Source of the DNA: Bacteroidales bacterium
GTDB lineage: Bacteria; Bacteroidota; Bacteroidia; Bacteroidales; ML635J-15
Direction: 5' to 3'
Assembly: GCA_028696755.1 (NCBI GenBank)
Contig: JAQVGK010000231.1
Location: 1 to 6,027 of the forward strand
DNA: 6,027 nucleotides
The position numbers were made by a program, and so were the translations under genes. Below the pieces are notes generated by a model that was not told where the DNA came from, did not search any database, and saw nothing but the letters and a program-made list of their open reading frames with translations. This document shows, one piece after another, positions 1 through 6,027 of the stretch. How positions within the stretch are numbered: the stretch's first letter is position 1; every line of letters starts with the position of its first letter.

Positions 1-92
1 TAATATTTTTCATACGCCAATATAATTTACATATTTAATCTATTTGAGTAAATTCAATTTTCAGTTTTTTTGATATTGATCTAAATAATGTA

Positions 93-120
93 AATTTATA
101 CGAGTGAATTTGTATAAATT
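93..120. repeat. AT-rich perfect inverted repeat downstream of the protease gene
   Basis: Two 9-base arms, AATTTATAC at 93-101 and GTATAAATT at 112-120, are exact reverse complements around a 10-base loop. It lies about 20 bases past the protease stop codon, where a terminator would be expected. The stem has only one G-C pair and no clear T-run follows on the minus strand, so it is at best a weak terminator. The rest of 1-140 is AT-rich DNA in which I see no gene. Confidence 0.35.
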
Positions 121-140
121 AATTGTGTTTTGACTAAGCT

Positions 141-3116
141 TTATATATTTGCATTTTTAAATAATATTTTATGATTAGATTCTCCATTAGAGGAAAAGAT
201 TCTTAAAACATAAAAACCATTATACAAATTTAAATCCGATATATTTAGCACAATTTGGTTAGTATTGAATAATTCCATTTTTAATAATCGTCCGTTAATA
301 TCATATAATTTAATGTTGTAAATCTTTTCATCTTTCGGTAGTATTACATTTATAAATCTATTTGTGGGATTGGGATAAATATTAATTGCAGATGAGTTAT
401 ATTGTGAATTTTTAAAGTCAGACGACGTATTATTTTCTTCATCTATACCATTTCGAAGAGGAGAAACATGTTGAATTTCCGATATTGACAAAACACTAGG
501 ACAAGGTGTTATTTTTGCATTAAAAACAGAACCAACACCTCTTATTATCGTACCTGGCTTTAATACAATGCTCTTATAAGCTTCTACACTATAAATATTA
601 TTTTTAAGTTCTACATTTTGAATTTCAATAGTACCAATTCCTATTTCTTTTTCATTTGATGGATTCAATAATAGCAATGGGTCATTTGCATTATCTATCA
701 CTTTATGTCCATCACAATCAGCAACTATAATTTTTTTTGATCCACCAAGAGCATGAGAAGGATGAGTATTAATCAAATCATTAAAATGTGTATTAGGTCT
801 AGGAGCATAACAATCAAGGTGACCAACAGATGCTGTCTCATATCTAAACGATAAATTCAACAATACTTTACAAATATAAATACCCGGGGTCGTAAACTCA
901 ATATTTTTAGTACTTGGTGTATAATACACACCGGGGTTTGTTGACAAATATTCTTTCGCAGTATTGAAATTATCTACTGAAATAATTTCGTTATTCAAAG
1001 TCCATGTTCGTTTTACAACTCCAACATATGATGGCATCCAATCTGGATTATCACATCCGCTCCAATTATGAAGTTTATAGCATTCCTTCTCTGTAATAGT
1101 ATTATCTGTCCTTTTTACTGGAGTATTCGGTAATTGGACAGATTCACTAAATGAAATTTTACTTCCAGGAGCACATTTTTCAAAGGAATTAGACATGTCA
1201 AAACTAAAAACACCACAGTCACAAGTTGCATCTGAAATAACATTGATTTCAAAATCTTTAGTATATACATTTGCGTGATTTTCGGAGTTGCGTGTTACAA
1301 CAAATCTTGCTTTGTACTTTCCAATTTCAGAAAATGCTGGTAATTGAAATATATAATCACGTTGCAACTGAGAGGTAGAATAAGGTTTATTTATTATTAC
1401 ATTTGAAGCTGAATAAAAATAATAATTTGTGTTGTTATAATCTGGAGTGTAAAGATATGATGTGTAATCATATGGTTTTTTGTTGATATAAAATCTTATA
1501 ACAACTGATTCTCCACCAGAAATATAGTCACAAACCAGATTACATGTTACATTAAGATTTTGGCCAACAACTCCTGTACCTTGATAATGTGTAACCGTTA
1601 AAGATTGATTGTTCTGGACAATAGGAATATAAGGATCGGCAGTAGAACCAAACAAATAATTTTGAATATTATTTCTTATTGATGCATCGGAAAGTTTCCC
1701 AAAATATGTATTCCACCATTTCTTTTCTGAAGAACAAGTTATTAGTTCTTGTGGATTCGTATCAGTTTTGTCTGAACCTCCATGACAAATTCCTATTATT
1801 TGATGGTGATTGTTAAATAGCGGCGAGCCAGAAGATCCAGGTTCTGTTTTATACCCAGTTGTTGCTTCCATTTTCCAATGGTCATCGTCATTAGCATTAT
1901 CATTCCATCTTACTGTTGTTGCAGTTTTTTCGTATTTTGTTATCTTTTTCACATCTCCCTTGGGGTGGTGGATGTTTACAGCAGGAAAACCTAAACTACC
2001 AGGTATAATAAAACTACTATTATAATCATATCCTGCAAAAGCAATATCATATTTTGAGATTTGAGACGCCCTACATTTTAACTCTAATAATAAATAATCG
2101 GCACCTTTTGAATGTTCATCCCTAAAACGTACCGTTGCTCCTAATACCGATTTTGTTGTATTATTACTGATGTCAGAACCGTTACTTTGACAAGATGAAG
2201 CTTCATGTCTGAAAAGGAAAAGCCAATTATTGGTATTACTATAAGTAGATTCATTATTTTCTATATATTCGTAACAATGATTTGATGTTAAAAATAACAC
2301 ATAGTTATCTGCTATATAGTTTGTTCCATCGTTTATTAAGGCACCACTACAAACACCCCAATAAGATTGGCTTCCAAAAGGTTTTTCCAATATCAACGCA
2401 GTCGACTTTATTTCAACATCAAATCCTGCCGCTTCGGGACATGTCGTATTAATTTGACATGAAGCAGACCCGTCACTACTGAATGGCCCTTTGTATCCAG
2501 TGAAGTTATCATTGAAAATATAGACAACCTTGTCAATGAAAAAATCATTTTTCACTTCATTGGAAGGCGATGTATATTCTATATAAATACTTTTTCCATT
2601 TATATTTTGAGTAATAAATGTACTATCAACTCTATTGTTTTCAGAAGTAAATGAACCTAAAATCATAGTGTGATCTTCGTTATAAATAAACATCTTTCCA
2701 CCTTTTGGGAGCTGAAATTTACTAAAAATTAACTGATAGCCTTTTGCACTGTCAGATTCAATCTTTAGTAACCAAATACTATCCGAATCAACAACACCAA
2801 TATTTTGAGCCATTTTTAAAAAATCAATTTTCACATCAACTTCCTTCCCATAATAAAAACCACTAGTACATTCTTTACAGTTATTATTTAAACTATTTAG
2901 TTCTTCATTTATTTTATCCATATTGAGATCTTCAATTTTGAATGATTTTATCTCAATGTTATTTACTGATTTATCTCTTTTTATTGAGCTTTGGTTAGTG
3001 TGGGTAATAAAATATGGCTCACCACCATAACTGATTTGGGCTGATGTGTAATTATAAAAAAAACATAGTCCAAATAATAAACAAATAAAGCAAATAATTT
3101 TTTCTTGTGTGTTCAT
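141..3116 (-). CDS. Secreted lysyl-endopeptidase-like serine protease with T9SS C-terminal sorting domain
   Basis: Exported S1 (trypsin-fold) endopeptidase, 991 aa. Residues 1-26 form a signal peptide (hydrophobic 7-21, cleavage likely after TSA). About 27-210 looks like the N-terminal propeptide of this family (LPKGGKMFIYNEDHTMILGS at 136-155). The catalytic domain, about 217-490, follows Achromobacter protease I closely: SCQINTTCPE at 219-228, CSGALIND at 256-263, His280 in SNHC, Asp340 in ADYLLLEL, Ser429 in TEPGSSGSP. Cysteines 220, 226, 256, 281, 309 and 461 match its three disulfides; Trp404 and His445 match its Trp169 and His210. The Lys-binding Asp225 position appears to be Thr470, so cleavage after Lys is doubtful. 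Residues 500-630 and 640-765 look like beta-sandwich (Ig/PKD-like) regions by pattern only. About 842-870 is a short beta region often found before T9SS tails. Residues 909-991 (INIYPNPTNRFINV, then LYDINGRLL, then GFYVLRI) are a type A T9SS sorting domain, so the product is released or held at the cell surface. The ATG is supported by the signal peptide directly after it. No partner gene is adjacent. Confidence 0.9.
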   Translation of the reverse strand: MNTQEKIICFICLLFGLCFFYNYTSAQISYGGEPYFITHTNQSSIKRDKSVNNIEIKSFKIEDLNMDKINEELNSLNNNCKECTSGFYYGKEVDVKIDFLKMAQNIGVVDSDSIWLLKIESDSAKGYQLIFSKFQLPKGGKMFIYNEDHTMILGSFTSENNRVDSTFITQNINGKSIYIEYTSPSNEVKNDFFIDKVVYIFNDNFTGYKGPFSSDGSASCQINTTCPEAAGFDVEIKSTALILEKPFGSQSYWGVCSGALINDGTNYIADNYVLFLTSNHCYEYIENNESTYSNTNNWLFLFRHEASSCQSNGSDISNNTTKSVLGATVRFRDEHSKGADYLLLELKCRASQISKYDIAFAGYDYNSSFIIPGSLGFPAVNIHHPKGDVKKITKYEKTATTVRWNDNANDDDHWKMEATTGYKTEPGSSGSPLFNNHHQIIGICHGGSDKTDTNPQELITCSSEKKWWNTYFGKLSDASIRNNIQNYLFGSTADPYIPIVQNNQSLTVTHYQGTGVVGQNLNVTCNLVCDYISGGESVVIRFYINKKPYDYTSYLYTPDYNNTNYYFYSASNVIINKPYSTSQLQRDYIFQLPAFSEIGKYKARFVVTRNSENHANVYTKDFEINVISDATCDCGVFSFDMSNSFEKCAPGSKISFSESVQLPNTPVKRTDNTITEKECYKLHNWSGCDNPDWMPSYVGVVKRTWTLNNEIISVDNFNTAKEYLSTNPGVYYTPSTKNIEFTTPGIYICKVLLNLSFRYETASVGHLDCYAPRPNTHFNDLINTHPSHALGGSKKIIVADCDGHKVIDNANDPLLLLNPSNEKEIGIGTIEIQNVELKNNIYSVEAYKSIVLKPGTIIRGVGSVFNAKITPCPSVLSISEIQHVSPLRNGIDEENNTSSDFKNSQYNSSAINIYPNPTNRFINVILPKDEKIYNIKLYDINGRLLKMELFNTNQIVLNISDLNLYNGFYVLRIFSSNGESNHKILFKNANI

Positions 3117-3249
3117 CAGAATATATTAATTATTGGTTTCTTTAATGGAAAAAGGATTCTCAAAGTTTTCAGTTTATGCCATTGTCTGTTTTTTTCGGCT
3201 TGCTGCCAACTTTTAGATAGGTGCAATTTACAATAAAACTTTTAATTGG

Positions 3250-3257
3250 CAAAAATA
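3250..3257 (-). promoter_or_regulatory. Possible -7 promoter box for the protease gene
   Basis: The minus strand reads TATTTTTG, an exact fit to the Bacteroidota -7 consensus TAnnTTTG. A convincing -33 TTTG is lacking; only TTCG occurs 17 bases upstream (3275-3278). It would give a 5' leader of roughly 130 bases before the ATG at 3116. AT-rich DNA produces such matches by chance, so this is tentative. The rest of 3117-3374 shows no gene. Confidence 0.25.
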
Positions 3258-3301
3258 TTCCCTATTTTTTATCACGAATCGTTACACATGTATTAGGGCA
3301 A

Positions 3302-3359
3302 GTTGCCGTTGTAAACCATTTGTAATTTACTTTCTGTAAATCATTGGTTTATAGGCAAC
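3302..3359. repeat. Imperfect inverted repeat (interrupted hairpin) between protease and integrase remnant
   Basis: Outer arms GTTGCC (3302-3307) and GGCAAC (3354-3359) pair exactly. Inside, TAAACCA pairs with TGGTTTA, and a third block around ATTTA pairs with TAAAT. The blocks are separated by small unequal internal loops, with an apex near 3331-3334. A second small palindrome, GGCAA-G-TTGCC at 3297-3307, overlaps the left arm. It could form a long bulged hairpin in RNA or single-stranded DNA. No U-run follows on either strand, so it is not a typical terminator. It lies just past the integrase remnant's stop and may be a leftover of a mobile element; function unknown. Confidence 0.5.
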
Positions 3360-3374
3360 AAACAATTAACCTTG

Positions 3375-3859
3375 TTAAACTCCATTATTCTTCGTATTAA
3401 ATAAAAAACTATTCCAAACACTACGAAATAAGTAGAACTCCTGTAAATTGAGGCTTATTTTATATGTTACGCCGACCAATTGTTCGCATTGCTCGTTATG
3501 CAATTTAAAAACTTCAATCAGACTTAAAACAGACTTGTCATTTCCTAAAAACTTTTGCTTTATATTAGTAGCCGTGATATTGGCACCATCAAGCTCAAAT
3601 TCCCTATGAATTTGTAGTATTTTAGATTTGACAGTTTCGATATAGTGGTTTAACTCGTTGGCAACTCTGTCTTTTCCTTTACAACACTCCTTTGTCTGGT
3701 TCCATAAATTAATCGGGACACTTCTTTTGATAAGGAACTCCACTGCTTCACCATTAATGGTTTTAAGATTAGTTGAACCGAATGCAAAATGTTGATTTTC
3801 TGTGCTTTTTAACCTAAAAATATGCTCTAAAACGTGGTATTTTGCTGTATTTTAAACAC
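3375..3859 (-). pseudogene. Broken tyrosine-type integrase, N-terminal fragment only
   Basis: Site-specific recombinase remnant of the type carried by Bacteroidota islands and conjugative elements. The recognisable part is the arm-type DNA-binding domain: TINGEAVEFLIKRSVPINLW, then the helical stretch NELNHYIETVKSKILQIHRE, then NIKQKFLG, then LIEVFKLHNEQCEQLVG. Full-length relatives are about 400 aa with an Arg...His-x-x-Arg...Tyr catalytic domain; here it is missing. The first open start is a GTG at 3743, inside the domain. The same frame stays open back to a stop at 3852-3854 but has no ATG. The expected N-terminus appears instead in another frame, reading QNTTF-stop-SIFLG-stop-KAQKINI, which implies a frameshift plus two stops. 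After LVGVTYK (near 3460) similarity ends and 27 unrelated residues run to the stop. It lies just beyond the 3' end of tRNA-Thr on the same strand, the usual place for an integrase next to its attachment site. Judged inactive; the family call is from motif memory, not a search. Confidence 0.75.
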
Positions 3860-3862
3860 AAA

Positions 3863-3894
3863 AAAACGTTGAAAGGTCTCTCTTTCAACGTTTT
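3863..3894 (-). terminator. Rho-independent terminator of the tRNA-Thr transcript
   Basis: A perfect 13-bp stem (3863-3875 paired with 3882-3894) closes a 6-base loop. Read on the minus strand the hairpin ends in a run of T (TTTTTTT, partly inside the stem), then GTGTTT. It begins 26 bases beyond the tRNA 3' end and has the right orientation to stop that transcript. It also shields the tRNA from the integrase relic, whose scrambled 5' end begins right after it. The plus-strand side has only TTTT, so termination in that direction would be weaker. Confidence 0.85.
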
Positions 3895-3906
3895 GCTAAA
3901 TTTTGC

Positions 3907-3919
3907 CTTGATAATCAAG
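3907..3919. repeat. Short palindrome abutting the tRNA 3' end
   Basis: CTTGAT-A-ATCAAG is an exact 6+6 inverted repeat around a single base, touching the tRNA discriminator base at 3920. It may be a chance palindrome, a 3' trailer structure, or part of a former recombination site at the tRNA end. No second copy is visible in the window. Confidence 0.35.
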
Positions 3920-3992
3920 AGCCTCTCATGGGACTCGAACCCACGACCTAATCATTACGAATGATTTGCTCTACCAACTGAGCTAAAGAGGC
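3920..3992 (-). tRNA. tRNA-Thr (anticodon CGT)
   Basis: The minus strand folds as a complete cloverleaf of 72 bases plus discriminator. The acceptor stem is GCCTCTT with GAGAGGC. The D arm is GCTC-AGTTGGTA-GAGC. The anticodon stem is AATCA with TGATT around loop TTCGTAA, so the anticodon is CGT and it reads the threonine codon ACG. The variable region is AGGTC, and the T arm is GTGGG-TTCGAGT-CCCAT. The discriminator base is T and the 3' CCA is not encoded, so it must be added after transcription. It is transcribed from its own promoter and ended by the hairpin just downstream. Its 3' end faces the integrase relic, which fits use as an integration target. Confidence 0.96.
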
Positions 3993-4006
3993 CTGAAAAC
4001 AGTTCG

Positions 4007-4014
4007 CAAAAGTA
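4007..4014 (-). promoter_or_regulatory. -7 promoter box of tRNA-Thr
   Basis: The minus strand reads TACTTTTG, an exact TAnnTTTG match, ending 14 bases before the first base of the tRNA. Transcription would then begin only a few bases before the mature 5' end, normal for a single tRNA gene. No TTTG-like -33 box is seen at the expected distance; the sequence there is GGTGTA. Confidence 0.6.
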
Positions 4015-4136
4015 ATAAATTTTTTAATTATACACCCCGGTTCAGGCATTTTTTTTACGTGCCGGATCATTTTTCAGCGGATAAATTGAATTATTTTCAC
4101 TTTATGGAAGAATCGCAAAAAATATTCAGTTTATGA

Positions 4137-4168
4137 TTTGGCGGTTACAGTATATTTCATTAAATTGC
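4137..4168 (+). promoter_or_regulatory. Possible promoter of the debranching enzyme gene
   Basis: TTTG at 4137-4140 is followed after 20 bases by TAAATTGC at 4161-4168, a partial match to the Bacteroidota pattern of TTTG near -33 and TAnnTTTG near -7. A start around 4175 would leave a leader of about 28 bases. An alternative -7, TATATTTC at 4151-4158, has no suitably spaced -33. No purine-rich ribosome-binding site precedes the ATG, as is common in this phylum. The remainder of 3993-4202 shows no gene. Confidence 0.25.
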
Positions 4169-4202
4169 AGACGTTTTCTATACTTATAAATACCTTAAGC
4201 AC

Positions 4203-6027
4203 ATGAGTTACCTGAATTTTGATAAAACTCTGTTGATCAATCTCGAAAAGTCGTTAACAAAGGAAATGATCCGGACCAACAGGGCCGGAGCGTACAACAG
4301 CACGACATTGATTGATTGCAACACCAGGAAATATCATGGTCAGTTGGTGATACCGCTCCCTGAACTTGATGAATCCAATCATGTGTTACTTTCGTCGCTG
4401 GACGAGACTGTTATTCAGCACGGAGCTGAGTTTAACCTGGGCATCCACCGCTACGAAGGCAACAATTTTAGTCCCAATGGTCATAAATACATCCGCCAGT
4501 TCGAATGTACGACCATCTCCAAAACCATATACCGCGTAGGTGGCGTAATACTTTCCAAAGAACGAATGCTGGTATCGTTCGAACCCAGGGTGCTCATCAA
4601 ATATACCTTACTGGAAGCTCGTTCGCACACAACACTTCGTTTCAAACCCTTTCTCGCTTTCAGGAGCGTGAACGAACTGACCCATCAGAACAACGAAGCC
4701 GATACTTCTTACCTGGAAGTGAAGAACGGAGCAGCCATGCGCTTATACCCGAGCTATCCACACCTCTTCATGCAATTTTCCCGTAAAGCCAATTACCACC
4801 ATCAGCCCGATTGGTACAAGAATATCGAATATTACAAAGAACAAGAACGCGGATACGATTACAAAGAAGACCTGATGGTGCCCGGTTATTTTGAATTAGC
4901 GCTGAAAAAAGGCGAATCGGTGATTTTTTCGGCCGGGATTTCGGAAATCAGTCCGGCAAAATTAAATGCACTGTGGGACAACGAGCTATCGCGCCGTCAC
5001 GAACGGAACGATATGTTCAGCACCCTGAAAAATTCGGCACAGCAGTTCTACAAAAGGGTGGGCCCCGACACCTACCTGCTGGCAGGCTATCCCTGGTTTG
5101 CAACTCGGGCCCGCGATCAGTTCGTATCGCTTCCGGGAGCAACCATGGCGATCGGACGATGGGATTATTTCGACGATATAATGAGAACCTCGATGGAAGA
5201 AATCAATCTGTTCCTGAACGGCGAAGATCCTCAAAAACTGCATATCAAAGAAATCGACGACCCCGATGTATTGCTTTGGTTTATCTGGGTGGTTCAGAAT
5301 TACGCCAAACGGCGCGGACTCGACGATGCGGCCAACCGGTTCGAAGAAATCTGTTCGGAGATTATCAGTTTTATCCGTAAAATGAACCATCCCCGGGTAT
5401 TTATGCACAACAATGGCTTGTTGCATGTGAATGGAACGGAGCGTCCGGCTACCTGGATGAATGCCGTGGAAGATGGTTTGCCGATCACTCCCCGCACAGG
5501 CTATGTGATTGAAATCAACGCACTTTGGTACAATGCACTGAAGTTTGTTGCGTCGCTCAAACGGATACGGGGCAACGAACATGCCGCCGACCTGATGGAT
5601 TATCAGGCCGAAATCGCCCGGGAAGCATTTATTACCGTTTTCTGGAATGGTACTTATTTGTACGATTACGTGATCGACAACCACAAGGACCAGGAGGTGC
5701 GGCCCAATATGTTGCTTGCTGTAAGCCTGGGCTTTTCGCCTCTCGACCGTTATCAGCAGAAATCGGTATTGGACATCTGTACCCGCGAATTACTCACCCC
5801 GAAAGGCCTCAGAAGCCTGAGTCCGAAAAGCGGTTACTACCGGCCCGAATATATCGGCGGAATGCGCGAGCGAAACCGGAATTACCACAACGGTCCGGTA
5901 TGGCCCTGTACGTTCGGGATGTTTGCCAATGCCTACCTGAAAATTTACAAGAACAGCGGCCGTTCGTTCATCGAACGGATGCTTACCGGACTGGAAGCCG
6001 AAATGACCGAACTTTGCGTGGGCACTT
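4203..6027 (+). CDS. Glycogen debranching enzyme-like (amylo-alpha-1,6-glucosidase family), 3' end outside window
   Basis: Cytoplasmic alpha-1,6-glucosidase-type enzyme that removes branch glucose units from glycogen or similar alpha-glucans. 608 codons are visible with no stop before the window end; relatives are about 640-660 aa, so little is missing. There is no signal peptide. The N-terminal beta domain has NRAGAYNSTTLIDCNTRKYH at 26-45, the counterpart of the family's G-Y-x-S-x-T...N-T-R-x-Y-H-G block. The C-terminal (alpha/alpha)6 barrel starts near 275, with AGYPWF at 294-299, RARDQFVSLPG at 302-312, TWMNAVEDGLPITPRTGY at 417-434, EINALWYNAL at 437-446, and RNYHNGPVWP at 559-568. Family members usually read WGRD and TWMD where this has RARD and TWMN. 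The ATG at 4203 places the conserved N-terminal block at the normal distance. In many Bacteroidota this gene sits with a glycogen-synthase-like glycosyltransferase and a GH57 amylase; such genes could follow to the right but are not visible. Its GC content is clearly higher than that of the DNA left of the tRNA. Confidence 0.9.
   Translation, partial: MSYLNFDKTLLINLEKSLTKEMIRTNRAGAYNSTTLIDCNTRKYHGQLVIPLPELDESNHVLLSSLDETVIQHGAEFNLGIHRYEGNNFSPNGHKYIRQFECTTISKTIYRVGGVILSKERMLVSFEPRVLIKYTLLEARSHTTLRFKPFLAFRSVNELTHQNNEADTSYLEVKNGAAMRLYPSYPHLFMQFSRKANYHHQPDWYKNIEYYKEQERGYDYKEDLMVPGYFELALKKGESVIFSAGISEISPAKLNALWDNELSRRHERNDMFSTLKNSAQQFYKRVGPDTYLLAGYPWFATRARDQFVSLPGATMAIGRWDYFDDIMRTSMEEINLFLNGEDPQKLHIKEIDDPDVLLWFIWVVQNYAKRRGLDDAANRFEEICSEIISFIRKMNHPRVFMHNNGLLHVNGTERPATWMNAVEDGLPITPRTGYVIEINALWYNALKFVASLKRIRGNEHAADLMDYQAEIAREAFITVFWNGTYLYDYVIDNHKDQEVRPNMLLAVSLGFSPLDRYQQKSVLDICTRELLTPKGLRSLSPKSGYYRPEYIGGMRERNRNYHNGPVWPCTFGMFANAYLKIYKNSGRSFIERMLTGLEAEMTELCVGT

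Noticed and set aside
1810..2025. Plus-strand open frame of 71 codons inside the protease gene
   Set aside because: It is antisense to the conserved catalytic domain (HHP and PGSSGSP region) and has no recognisable motif; a shadow frame.
3302..3359. Integron attC recombination site
   Set aside because: The folded, bulged shape is suggestive, but the ends do not fit the RYYYAAC...GTTRRRY pattern and there is no integron integrase or cassette array.
4036..4076. Hairpin around CCGGTTCAGGCA and TGCCGG upstream of tRNA-Thr
   Set aside because: Only about four consecutive base pairs form around an 11-base loop; too weak to call a terminator or regulator.
4505..5684. Several open frames on both strands within the debranching enzyme gene
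   Set aside because: They overlap a continuous, well-conserved coding frame on the plus strand and show no family features of their own.
1..6027. CRISPR array, riboswitch, toxin-antitoxin or phage-defence cassette
   Set aside because: I saw no regularly spaced repeats, no known riboswitch core and no small paired genes; the spacers are short and mostly AT-rich.

Overview
The window looks like a piece of a Bacteroidota chromosome. Three things point there: a secreted protease ending in a type IX secretion (T9SS) sorting domain, a Bacteroidota-type tyrosine integrase remnant, and a perfect TAnnTTTG -7 promoter box in front of a tRNA gene. T9SS cargo argues against a typical Bacteroides and for a free-living or environmental relative, but genus cannot be fixed from this sequence.

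Layout: 1-140 is AT-rich spacer with one weak hairpin. 141-3116 (minus) encodes a 991-residue exported serine protease of the lysyl-endopeptidase (Achromobacter protease I) type, with signal peptide, propeptide, catalytic domain, beta-sandwich-like regions and a T9SS tail. 3117-3374 is intergenic and holds a possible promoter and an imperfect inverted repeat. 3375-3859 (minus) is a broken integrase: only the arm-binding N-terminal part is recognisable, its start is scrambled across frames, and the catalytic domain is gone. 3863-3894 is a strong terminator hairpin for tRNA-Thr(CGT) at 3920-3992 (minus). 3993-4202 is the divergent spacer between the tRNA and a glycogen-debranching-type enzyme (plus, from 4203), which runs off the right end.

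Interpretation: base composition changes at the tRNA. To its left DNA is strongly AT-rich; to its right the debranching enzyme gene is near 50% GC. Together with an integrase relic directly beyond the tRNA 3' end, this suggests an old integrated element at the tRNA-Thr gene, the protease being possible cargo or later insertion, with core metabolism (glycogen or alpha-glucan storage) on the right. No operon links the protease and the debranching enzyme. I found no clear sign of a new multi-gene system. The most notable points are the protease's altered specificity-pocket residue, the island scar at the tRNA, and an Asn where the debranching family usually has Asp.
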